Part shown: positions 42,384-49,556 of the stretch, piece after piece
Layout: each line of letters opens with the position of its first letter
Position numbering within the stretch: the first letter of the stretch is position 1
DNA from: an uncultured Pelagibacteraceae bacterium
GTDB taxonomy: Bacteria; Pseudomonadota; Alphaproteobacteria; Pelagibacterales; Pelagibacteraceae
Length of the DNA stretch: 64,000 bases
Direction: 5' to 3'
Assembly (NCBI GenBank): GCA_902518835.1
Contig: CABYHH010000004.1
Span: forward strand, 1-64,000
Notes under the pieces: generated by a model
Seen by the model: only the letters and a program-made list of their open reading frames with translations
Told to the model about the DNA's origin: nothing
Database searches by the model: none
Made by a program: the position numbers and the translations under genes

Positions 42384-42647
42384 TTACTTATATTTTATTT
42401 TATAAATTAGTATGAATAGGGATAATATTAACGTAACTGCGTTTGCTAAAATTATTGGTAAATCAGATATAGTAATTCCATAAATCAACCATGAAACTAC
42501 TCCTATAGTAAAGATAATAAACATATATAAAGAAATATCTCTTGTACTCTTTGTTCTCCAAACTTTTAATGCTTGAGGAAAAAAAGCAACAGTCGTACAA
42601 AATGCTGCTAAGAAACCAATATATTTTAATACAAAATTTAAAATCAT
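42384..42647 (-). CDS. SemiSWEET-type sugar transporter (PQ-loop protein)
   Basis: The 87-residue protein has three hydrophobic helices and the PQ-loop signature FFPQALKVWRTKSTRDISLYMF, the layout of SemiSWEET half-transporters, which dimerise in the membrane and move small sugars down gradients. Length is typical. It is the single gene of the cassette bounded by repeats R2 and R1: its ATG lies 8 bases after R2 and its stop 7 bases before R1. No promoter or ribosome-binding site is visible, so expression may depend on read-through from tmRNA or the upstream cassette. Its substrate is unknown. Confidence 0.85.
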   Translation of the reverse strand: MILNFVLKYIGFLAAFCTTVAFFPQALKVWRTKSTRDISLYMFIIFTIGVVSWLIYGITISDLPIILANAVTLILSLFILIYKIKYK

Positions 42648-42655
42648 AATTTTTT

Positions 42656-42675
42656 AGGGCGTTCTGTTGCCCGGC
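42656..42675 (-). repeat. Repeat R2: diverged internal copy of the tmRNA 3' end
   Basis: On the plus strand AGGGCGTTCTGTTGCCCGGC shares the 15-base core GGGCGTTCTGTTGCC (42657-42671) with R1 and R3, but differs at both flanks. On the minus strand it retains GGGC/GCCC arms around AACAGAAC. It separates the SemiSWEET cassette from the nuclease cassette, so the insert is two units rather than one. Confidence 0.75.
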
Positions 42676-42716
42676 ATTAGATTAGAAAATAGCATATTTG
42701 CTTACTTAATCAAATT

Positions 42717-42789
42717 ACTTCGTTGAAAACTTCGTTGAGAGAATTAGGAAATTTTTCCTTACTTTGTCCTTTTATATTCACTTCGTTGA
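42717..42789. repeat. Three copies of the 10-mer ACTTCGTTGA plus a hairpin
   Basis: ACTTCGTTGA occurs at 42717-42726, 42729-42738 and 42780-42789, with the palindrome AGGAAA-TT-TTTCCT at 42746-42759 between copies two and three. This fills most of the non-coding tail of the nuclease cassette. It may be a protein-binding array, part of a recombination site, or a 3' untranslated structure; only the repeats themselves are observed. Confidence 0.6.
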
Positions 42790-42802
42790 TTTTGATATTC
42801 TA

Positions 42803-44275
42803 TTAACCTAGTTTAATTATTTCATTCATTTTTTGGTTAATATTTTCATCATACTTAATTCTAAAGAGTTTAATTTTGTTTTTTTTTGCCCAATCATCTT
42901 TAATTTTGTCTTTTAATATCCTTTCATCAAGACCCTTTTTACCACCCCAAAAATCAATTGCCATAAAGTGTTGTTCACCATCATATTCTATAAGTATCTT
43001 TTTTTTTGTTAAATAAAAATCAAAAGGCATCGGAATTTTATATTTGCAAGAACTAAATCTTTTTTCAGTTTCAAAACTTATTTTATTTTTATCTAGAAAA
43101 TGATAAATTTTCTTGTTTCCCCATGACTTAGCACATAGTGGACAACCATGTACTTTTTTACCAATCAAATCACTAGGTACTGCTTTCCACATATATCCAC
43201 ATTTGTGCTTTACTAAAATTCTATCTCTGTGAGTTTTATATTTATCTATAGGAATTATTTCTCCAAAATGTACCTTTTTTAATTCACTATTGAATTCTTT
43301 ATAATCTTTTCTATTAGCACAACTATGACACCCATTTCTTAAAACATTTCTAGGTTCAGATTTATATTTTTTACCACATTTTAAGCATTTAAATTTAATC
43401 CTAGTTCTAGACATTTTATAATTTTCTAAAGGTATGATATTTCCATTATGTTCGTCTTTAAGTCGTTTTTTGAAAACTTTATTCGTCATTGTTTTTTTTA
43501 AGACTGAACATCTTCTGCATCCTTGTTTTCTTTTTATTAGATGATTGGGGGTTGTTAACCAAACATTTCCACATGTACATTGGACTTTTACTTTTAAAGT
43601 TTTATTCTTATATTTTGATAATAAAATGATTCTATCACTGTGAACATCTTTAAGTATTTCTTTAAACATTTCCTCTGATATAGGAATTTTTCCTGCACAG
43701 TGGACGCAACCAACCCCTCCCAAATGAGAACCTGGTCTTTGCATAAAAATATTTTTACATTTTTTACATATAATTTTTACTTTTGTATCAGTTGTGCGGT
43801 ATTTAACTTTTGAGTAGTTAAATCTATTTTTGTGAACTATGGTTGCTTTTTTAACGAAATCTTTTGTGTTCCAAACCTCTCCTTTATTACATTTTTTACA
43901 ACCCTGACCTTTTTGATGTTTTGATGGTTTTTGTTTAAAAGTACCATGAATAGGACAAATAATTTTTACAAAGTCATGGATGCTTTTAAATTCGACTAAA
44001 GAGTAATTGTAATGATTTCCATGATAAATTTTTGAGTCTTTAACAAATTGAGATTTTGATTTTCTTTGTCTCTCTATATTACATTGTCTACATCCACTAC
44101 CCTCAAGATGATGTGATGCCCTTAGTTTAAAAGCGCCGTGTTTTTTGCAAATAATATTTATTTGTTCTCTACTCCCTCTATAAACAGTCTTGGAATAATT
44201 AAATTTATTTTTGTGAATTTTTTTTGCCTTTTTAATCCAATTTTCAGAAGAGTATTTTAAATTTAAAGAATTCAT
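42803..44275 (-). CDS. Homing-endonuclease-like protein: zinc-finger repeats plus Vsr/EDxHD-type nuclease
   Basis: The 490-residue protein has six Cys/His-rich repeats of 55-65 residues (about 1-68, 72-130, 134-194, 200-257, 262-320, 324-383). The first three follow a DUF723-like pattern (HKNKFNYSK, then ICKKHG, then GCRQC) and the last three a shorter CxxC...CxxC pattern, suggesting treble-clef DNA-binding units. The C-terminus (385-490) resembles Vsr/EDxHD endonucleases: Asp419 in FDFYL, Glu430, Asp432 and His436 in IEYDGEQH, and a final LFRIKYDE. The gene starts 2 bases after the repeat R3, without a Shine-Dalgarno. I infer a site-specific nuclease that mobilises its cassette; a mismatch-repair or defence nuclease is the alternative. 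Confidence 0.7.
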   Translation of the reverse strand: MNSLNLKYSSENWIKKAKKIHKNKFNYSKTVYRGSREQINIICKKHGAFKLRASHHLEGSGCRQCNIERQRKSKSQFVKDSKIYHGNHYNYSLVEFKSIHDFVKIICPIHGTFKQKPSKHQKGQGCKKCNKGEVWNTKDFVKKATIVHKNRFNYSKVKYRTTDTKVKIICKKCKNIFMQRPGSHLGGVGCVHCAGKIPISEEMFKEILKDVHSDRIILLSKYKNKTLKVKVQCTCGNVWLTTPNHLIKRKQGCRRCSVLKKTMTNKVFKKRLKDEHNGNIIPLENYKMSRTRIKFKCLKCGKKYKSEPRNVLRNGCHSCANRKDYKEFNSELKKVHFGEIIPIDKYKTHRDRILVKHKCGYMWKAVPSDLIGKKVHGCPLCAKSWGNKKIYHFLDKNKISFETEKRFSSCKYKIPMPFDFYLTKKKILIEYDGEQHFMAIDFWGGKKGLDERILKDKIKDDWAKKNKIKLFRIKYDENINQKMNEIIKLG

Positions 44276-44277
44276 TT

Positions 44278-44304
44278 AAAAAGGGGCGTTCTGTTGCCAG
44301 GTGC
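44278..44304 (-). repeat. Repeat R3: tmRNA-proximal copy, the genuine tmRNA 3' end
   Basis: This is the proximal copy of the 27-base perfect repeat shared with R1. It forms the last bases of the tmRNA coding piece: on the minus strand a CTG-GCAA-CAG mini-hairpin lies inside larger GGGGC/GCCCC arms, followed by T-tract, so it also acts as the terminator. The nuclease ORF begins just beyond it. Confidence 0.85.
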
Positions 44305-44337
44305 CCCAAACCCCGTCTACTTAATTAACAAAGTTAA

Positions 44338-44367
44338 TTATGCAGCAAGTGCGTAACTTTCGTTAGC
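44338..44367 (-). other. tmRNA proteolysis-tag reading frame (ANESYALAA, stop)
   Basis: The minus-strand codons GCT AAC GAA AGT TAC GCA CTT GCT GCA TAA encode ANESYALAA. With the alanine carried by tmRNA itself this gives the degradation tag added to stalled proteins. The ALAA ending matches the ClpXP-recognised C-terminus of many bacterial tags. Confidence 0.92.
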
Positions 44368-44547
44368 AATTATAAATTAGCCCGTTACGGTGGAACAATC
44401 CCGAACGAAAGAATAGCTTTTAGTCACCCGTCGAATCTAGTTCACCCCCATAAGTTGTAAATGGTGGAGGTGGTGGGTACTGCCCCCACGTCCGCAATGG
44501 TTATTTCGAAATTCGTTTATCGTCGTAGTTGGCAAGCCAACAGTATT

Positions 44548-44575
44548 AATATAAAAGCAATCCTTAGAGATTCAA
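44548..44575 (-). promoter_or_regulatory. Candidate tmRNA promoter
   Basis: On the minus strand TTGAAT (44575-44570) and TATATT (44553-44548) are separated by 16 bases, with the -10 ending 6 bases before the first hairpin of the acceptor piece. It lies just in front of the divergent thyX start at 44584. It could also drive the downstream cassettes by read-through. Confidence 0.5.
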
Positions 44576-44583
44576 TAAAATTC

Positions 44584-45531
44584 ATGAAATTAACTAAAGA
44601 ACAATCAGAACAGATTAAAAATCAGCAATCTCAACAAAATTCAACCAAAAGAGTTACTGTCCCAGAGCTTGAAAAAGTTCTTTATGAAGCGATACCAGCA
44701 CTTGATCATGGTTTTGTAAGAGTAGTTGATTATATGGGTGACGATACATCAATAGTACAGTCTGCTAGAGTATCATATGGAAAAGGTACAAAACAAGTTT
44801 CAACAGACTCAGGCTTAATAAAATATTTAATGCGTCATTGGCATAGTACTCCATTTGAAATGTGTGAAATTAAATATCATGTAAAACTTCCAATATTTAT
44901 TGCACGCCAATGGATAAGACATCGAACTGCAAATGTTAACGAGTACTCTGCGAGATATTCAATTTTAGATAAAGAATTTTATTTGCCATCAACCAATAAT
45001 CTAGCTGCACAATCTACTAGTAATAGACAAGGAAGAGGTGAAATTTTAGAAGGTGAGCAAGCTAAAGATGTTTTAGAACTTTTAAAGAATGATGCTGAGA
45101 GAACATATGCTAATTATGAAACAATGTTAAATGAAAAATATGATGGTTCGACAATAAACGAGGGTAAAAAAGGTCTGGCGAGAGAACTGGCGAGAATGAA
45201 TTTAACTTTAAATACTTATACTCAATGGTATTGGAAAACAGACTTATTAAATTTAATGAATTTTTTGAGGTTAAGAGCGGATCGTCATGCACAATATGAA
45301 ATAAGGGTCTATGCAGACATAATGCTTGATACTTTAAAAAGATGGGTCCCAATTACTTATGATGCATTTATGGATTATAGAGTTGGAGGTACGGAAGTTT
45401 CCTCTAAGGGAAAAATTTTAATACAGAAGTTGATTGATGGGAAAAATATTTCATTAGATGAATCTGGTCTTTCAAAAAGAGAATGGAACGAGTTGATGCT
45501 CGCCTTTGAATTAAAAGACAAGATTATTTGA
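44584..45531 (+). CDS. thyX: Flavin-dependent thymidylate synthase
   Basis: The preferred ATG at 44584 gives 315 residues starting [12 protein letters not shown]; a longer open frame back to 44461 is an artefact of reading through the tmRNA acceptor piece. The ThyX motif [14 protein letters not shown] near residue 112 is intact, with [11 protein letters not shown] before it and [19 protein letters not shown] later. ThyX methylates dUMP using FAD and methylene-THF, replacing ThyA. It is divergent from tmRNA. Length is somewhat longer than the shortest ThyX (about 220) but typical of alphaproteobacteria. Confidence 0.96.
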   Translation: MKLTKEQSEQIKNQQSQQNSTKRVTVPELEKVLYEAIPALDHGFVRVVDYMGDDTSIVQSARVSYGKGTKQVSTDSGLIKYLMRHWHSTPFEMCEIKYHVKLPIFIARQWIRHRTANVNEYSARYSILDKEFYLPSTNNLAAQSTSNRQGRGEILEGEQAKDVLELLKNDAERTYANYETMLNEKYDGSTINEGKKGLARELARMNLTLNTYTQWYWKTDLLNLMNFLRLRADRHAQYEIRVYADIMLDTLKRWVPITYDAFMDYRVGGTEVSSKGKILIQKLIDGKNISLDESGLSKREWNELMLAFELKDKII

Positions 45532-45546
45532 TCCTAAATAAAAAAG

Positions 45547-47142
45547 ATGTTTTTTAAAAATTTAAATTTGAAAGAGCACTATTTATTTTCAATTATAATC
45601 ATTATATATTTTTTTTTAAATATCTATCAACTAAATTTCCAGCATTGGTCTGGAATGATGGACCATGACTTTTATATTTTGTATAATTCTTTATTGGTCA
45701 GCTCTGGTTTGGAGCAAGAAGGTAGAGATCATCCAGCATTTACAACTTTTTTTATACATGGATTTGTATTTAAAATTGTAAGTTTATTTCAAAATAGTTT
45801 TTCGTCTAATATAGATGAAATATTAAATTCAAATAAAATTGATGAAACATTACAATTTTATTTTAATGTATCTAGAGTAACTAATTTTTTTATAAATTTA
45901 TTTCTTTTTTTAGCCTTTTTGAAACTTTTGAATATTTTGAAGTTAAGTAGGAAAATTACCTTTTTTATTGGTTTATCTTTTTTGATATCAGGTTGGTATT
46001 CTTTATCTTTTTTTGCTCTAAGATCAGAAAATTTAAGTTTGCTATTTTTTATTTTAAGTATGATTTTTTTAGCTTTTGAAAGTGATATCAAAGAAAAAAA
46101 TTTTTTATTATCAGGAGTTTTTTTTCTGTTAGCGATGTTAACCAAAATACAAATAATTTTATTTTTCCCTTATCTTATATTTCTAATGAGCACTTTAAAT
46201 TATAAAAGTAATTTTCTTGAAAAGAAATTTTTATTTTTTAAAATAAAAAAAAGTTCCTTAATTTTTTTTTTATTTTTATTTTTTTTTGTTTATTTAGCTT
46301 TTCAAATTAAAATACAAGAATTTCCAAGATTTGAAAAAAATAAATATTTAGATTTATTTATATTTACAATGGCCATAATATCTATTTTTTTATATTTTTA
46401 TGTTTTATCAAAAAATAAAATAAATTTAGTAAGTGAAAAATTATATATATTTTCAATTTTTGTAATTGGTTTTGTTTTCTGTTTAAGTCTATTAATTTTA
46501 TTGGATATTTTAAATATAGTACCAGTTAATGACTATATTTATCTAAGAGTTTCAAATCCTATTCATTATCTGTCAGAATTCGAGGCAATATATGCTGATG
46601 GATCTATTAATTTAAAATTTATACTTTCTTTGATATACGAAATTTTTTCTGGCTATCGTCAAAATTTAGTTGAATTGATACTACTCATCATATTGATAAC
46701 TTTTATTTGGAAGGATCATTTCACAAAGAAAAAAATAGATTTAATTAAAGTTATTTCCTTATTTGTAATCTTTATTTTCATTACCCTTATTAATGGATTA
46801 CGTCCCATAATTTATTATCACTCATATTATACTTTCTGTTTCTTGTTGATATATGCTGTATCATTAGATTATTTTAGAGAAGGATATTTTAAATTTTTTT
46901 CTACAATTATAGTATTAATTTTTTTATCAAATAATTACTATTTAAAATCTTTAGTTCAATCCTCAAAAAATAGTTACATTAATATTTTTGAGAGAAAAAA
47001 CTTGATAGTTGAAACTTGTAAAGAATACAGGACTGGAATTAAATCAAAATTTAATGATGCATCTTTATTTTATTTGAAATATTGGCATAGCAAATTTGAT
47101 GACAAGACGATTAATTTACTGTGTAAAGAATTAGAAATTTGA
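45547..47142 (+). CDS. Polytopic membrane protein, probable GT-C glycosyltransferase
   Basis: The 531-residue protein has about 11-12 hydrophobic helices. The loop after the first helix contains MDHDFYILYN and EGRDHPAFTTFF, acidic and aromatic residues placed as in GT-C (GT39/GT83-like) transferases, and a later segment RSENLSLLFF resembles that group. I do not recognise a specific family. It follows thyX after 15 bases and precedes a GT2 gene, suggesting a surface-polysaccharide or glycolipid role. Very low G+C in the gene suggests weak constraint or transfer, but composition was not calculated. Confidence 0.6.
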   Translation: MFFKNLNLKEHYLFSIIIIIYFFLNIYQLNFQHWSGMMDHDFYILYNSLLVSSGLEQEGRDHPAFTTFFIHGFVFKIVSLFQNSFSSNIDEILNSNKIDETLQFYFNVSRVTNFFINLFLFLAFLKLLNILKLSRKITFFIGLSFLISGWYSLSFFALRSENLSLLFFILSMIFLAFESDIKEKNFLLSGVFFLLAMLTKIQIILFFPYLIFLMSTLNYKSNFLEKKFLFFKIKKSSLIFFLFLFFFVYLAFQIKIQEFPRFEKNKYLDLFIFTMAIISIFLYFYVLSKNKINLVSEKLYIFSIFVIGFVFCLSLLILLDILNIVPVNDYIYLRVSNPIHYLSEFEAIYADGSINLKFILSLIYEIFSGYRQNLVELILLIILITFIWKDHFTKKKIDLIKVISLFVIFIFITLINGLRPIIYYHSYYTFCFLLIYAVSLDYFREGYFKFFSTIIVLIFLSNNYYLKSLVQSSKNSYINIFERKNLIVETCKEYRTGIKSKFNDASLFYLKYWHSKFDDKTINLLCKELEI

Positions 47143-47173
47143 CATTAATTCAATTTCATTATTTAAAAGGAAT

Positions 47174-47836
47174 GTGAAAAATCTAACCTTAATTATCCCA
47201 GCAAAAAATGAGTCTGAGTGTTTGCCAATAGTTTTAGATGAAATTAAAATATTAGAATGTAAGAAAAAAATTATTTTAGAAGCGACTGACCATGAAACAA
47301 TTGACTCTATTAAAGATCACGAATGTGAAATAATTTATCAAAACCAAAAAGGATATGGAGATGCTTTAATAACTGGAATTAATAATGTTGAAACAGATTA
47401 TCTTTGTATTTTCAATGCAGATGGATCTTTTGATCCAAAATATTTGAGAGAAATGTTAATTAAATGTGAGAATTATGATTATGTGTTTGCCACAAGATAT
47501 TTAAAAGGAGGAGGGAGTGATGATGATACATTTTTGACAAAGTTTGGGAATTATTTTTTTTCAAATCTAGGAAAAATTTTATTTTCACTTAAATTAAGTG
47601 ATATATTATTCACATATATTTTAGGAAAAACTCATTCATTCAAATCTTTAAATTTATCTTGCAAAGATTTCTGCTTATGTGTTGAAATTCCAATTAAAGC
47701 AAAGAGAAATAATCAAAATTATTTTGAAATTTCACATCAAGAAAGAAAAAGAATCGCAGGAAAGAAAAAGGTAAATGAGTTTCAAGATGGATTTAAAATA
47801 TTAATTTATATGCTTAAAGAGTTTCTGAAATTTTAG
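47174..47836 (+). CDS. GT2-family glycosyltransferase
   Basis: The 220-residue protein starts at GTG 47174 (an ATG two bases earlier is followed directly by a stop). It has LTLIIPAKNESECLP at the start, QNQKGYGDALITGI, and the metal-site FNADGSFDP, matching polyprenyl-phosphate glycosyltransferases of GT2. The usual second membrane part is short or missing; a hydrophobic stretch lies around 125-150. It sits 31 bases after the GT-C-like gene, so the pair may make and use a lipid-linked sugar. Substrate unknown. Confidence 0.75.
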   Translation: MKNLTLIIPAKNESECLPIVLDEIKILECKKKIILEATDHETIDSIKDHECEIIYQNQKGYGDALITGINNVETDYLCIFNADGSFDPKYLREMLIKCENYDYVFATRYLKGGGSDDDTFLTKFGNYFFSNLGKILFSLKLSDILFTYILGKTHSFKSLNLSCKDFCLCVEIPIKAKRNNQNYFEISHQERKRIAGKKKVNEFQDGFKILIYMLKEFLKF

Positions 47837-47851
47837 ATTACCGAAATATAA

Positions 47852-48700
47852 ATGAAAACCTACACAAAAATTCAAATTGCAAAATTTATATCTTCTACCT
47901 TGCGGTTTTTGAGATTTAAAAAAAAGATATTTGTTAAACGAAAATTAATTAACTGGTGCCTTGATTTATCTGAGGGCATTGATTTATCTATTTTTTTATT
48001 TGGATCATTTCAAGCAAATGTTACTGATTCAATATATAAAAATATAATTTTAAGCAAAGTTAAAAAAAAACAGTTAGTAAATATAATTGATGTTGGCTCA
48101 AATATTGGAGACAAATCTTTAAATCTCGCAAATAGACTTATAAACAAAAAAATTCTTAACTTTAAGATTTTTTCGATTGAGCCTACTGATTATGCCTTTA
48201 AGAAACAAATGATAAATATAAATTTAAATCCATCTTTAAAAAAAAAGATTTTTCCATCAAAATTTTTTATTTCCTACAAAAAAAAAACCCCAAAAAAAGT
48301 TTATTCTAGTTGGAAACTAGACACAAAAAAAAGGGCTCATAAAATACATAGAGGCTTTTTAATGAATATAGACAAAAAAACAAAATCTATTTCAATGGAT
48401 GAATTTATTAAAAAAAATAATATAAGTGATAAATTGATAATCAAAATTGACGTAGATGGTTTTGAGATGGGAGTATTGAAAAGTCTGATAAAAACACTTA
48501 AAAGAAGGAGCCCAATTATATATATGGAATATGCCCCTTATGCTTTAATGGAAAATGATTCATCTGTCGAAGAATTACAAAGATTTTTAAAAAAATACAA
48601 ATTAAAGATTTATGACCTAAGTTTTAAAAGACTTAATTCACTATCAATTTCTGAAGGCTCAAGCATTGATATTATACTAGCTAAAAATATGCTGACTTAA
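47852..48700 (+). CDS. FkbM-family methyltransferase
   Basis: The 282-residue protein has a class I SAM-dependent methyltransferase core: the glycine motif IIDVGSNIGDKSLNLA at about 80-95, FSIEPTDYAFKKQ as the acidic motif, and IKIDVDGFEMGVLKSL, which is characteristic of FkbM. Members O-methylate sugars or other surface metabolites and are common in polysaccharide clusters, consistent with the two glycosyltransferases upstream. It overlaps the convergent mrp stop by 20 bases. The acceptor is unknown. Confidence 0.8.
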   Translation: MKTYTKIQIAKFISSTLRFLRFKKKIFVKRKLINWCLDLSEGIDLSIFLFGSFQANVTDSIYKNIILSKVKKKQLVNIIDVGSNIGDKSLNLANRLINKKILNFKIFSIEPTDYAFKKQMININLNPSLKKKIFPSKFFISYKKKTPKKVYSSWKLDTKKRAHKIHRGFLMNIDKKTKSISMDEFIKKNNISDKLIIKIDVDGFEMGVLKSLIKTLKRRSPIIYMEYAPYALMENDSSVEELQRFLKKYKLKIYDLSFKRLNSLSISEGSSIDIILAKNMLT

Positions 48701-49505
48701 TTTTTTTTGCTAGATTTAAATATATCTCACTAATTTCGTGATCTGGCTGAGATTCTACAATCGGTTTTCCTGCATCGCTCGTTTCTCCTATGACAGGATT
48801 AATAGGTATTTCTCCTAAAAACACTTTATTAAATTCTTCTGCAGTTTTTTTTACTCCTCCTTCTCCAAAAATTTTATATTTTTTACCATCATCTCCAATA
48901 AAAAAACTCATATTATCTATTAATCCTAAAATTTTTACCCCAAGTTTATCAAACATCTTAATTCCCCTTTTAACATCTAATAAGGCTACTTCTTGAGGAG
49001 TAGAAACTATAATTGCACCATCCATTTTAATTTCCTGTGAAAAAGTTAGTTGTGTGTCTCCTGTCCCTGGCGGCATATCAACAATTATAAAATCTAAATT
49101 TTTCCAATTTACTTTTTGAGTAAATGTTTTAATTGCACTAGTTACCATAGGTCCTCGCCAAATCATGGGAGTTTGTTGATCAGTTAAAAAACCAATAGAC
49201 ATGCATTGTATTTCATATTTTATTATTGGCTCTAATTTTTGACCATCACTTTTAGGTTTTTCATTAATATTAAACATTTTGGGAATTGAAGGGCCATAAA
49301 TATCAGCATCTAGCAAACCAACTTTACACCCAATATTTTTTAATGCTAAAGCAAGGTTGGTGGCAAAAGTCGACTTTCCAACTCCTCCTTTTGCACTAGA
49401 TATTGCTATAGTAAATCTTGTACCTTGAATGGAGTTTTTTTCAGGTCGCTTTCCACTCATTTTCTTAAGCATTGCGTCACTTAATTCTGGCTTTTCCTTT
49501 GGCAT
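48681..49505 (-). CDS. mrp: Mrp/ApbC-family Fe-S carrier ATPase, without CxxC
   Basis: The 274-residue P-loop protein has the deviant Walker A SSAKGGVGKST (36-46), LLDADIYGPSIPKMF, VDMPPGTGDTQL and the family's IFGEGG. It is shorter than many Mrp proteins because the N-terminal DUF59 (MIP18-like) domain is missing. The cluster-binding CxxC of ApbC/Nbp35 is replaced by FIGDDGKK around residues 202-209. It is divergent from hflK across 51 bases. Fe-S transfer remains plausible but cannot use the usual cysteines. Confidence 0.88.
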   Translation of the reverse strand: MPKEKPELSDAMLKKMSGKRPEKNSIQGTRFTIAISSAKGGVGKSTFATNLALALKNIGCKVGLLDADIYGPSIPKMFNINEKPKSDGQKLEPIIKYEIQCMSIGFLTDQQTPMIWRGPMVTSAIKTFTQKVNWKNLDFIIVDMPPGTGDTQLTFSQEIKMDGAIIVSTPQEVALLDVKRGIKMFDKLGVKILGLIDNMSFFIGDDGKKYKIFGEGGVKKTAEEFNKVFLGEIPINPVIGETSDAGKPIVESQPDHEISEIYLNLAKKIKSAYF

Positions 49506-49519
49506 AATTGGATCTTAAC

Positions 49520-49547
49520 TTGTTTTTCCTCATAAAGACATTATATA
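49520..49547 (+). promoter_or_regulatory. Candidate hflK promoter
   Basis: TTGTTT (49520-49525) and TATATA (49542-49547) are 16 bases apart, and the hflK ATG at 49557 lies 9 bases after the -10 box. A transcript starting here would have almost no leader. No ribosome-binding site is evident. Confidence 0.42.
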
Positions 49548-49556
49548 GATTGCCAT

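Larger units (their letters stand above)
44278..44541 (-). ncRNA. ssrA: tmRNA, circularly permuted two-piece alphaproteobacterial type
   Basis: On the minus strand the acceptor piece comes first (about 44541-44462): hairpin GTTGGC/GCCAAC, GCGGACG, a T-arm GTGGG-GGCAGTA-CCCAC and CACCTCCACCA. After a 12-base spacer (44461-44450) the coding piece starts GGGGGTG (44449-44443), which pairs with CACCTCC as the 7-bp acceptor stem, followed by ATTCGACGGG. The tag frame at 44367-44338 reads ANESYALAA then TAA. The 3' end is the GGGGC...GCCCC hairpin with T-run. tmRNA with SmpB rescues stalled ribosomes. The exact 5' end is inferred from promoter position. Confidence 0.93.

Noticed and set aside
42656-42675. 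R1, R2 and R3 as a CRISPR array
   Set aside because: Spacing is 0.3 and 1.6 kb and the spaces hold genes, with no cas genes nearby.
44461-44583. N-terminal extension of thyX by 41 residues
   Set aside because: This stretch is the acceptor piece and promoter of the divergent tmRNA; the ATG at 44584 gives a normal ThyX start.
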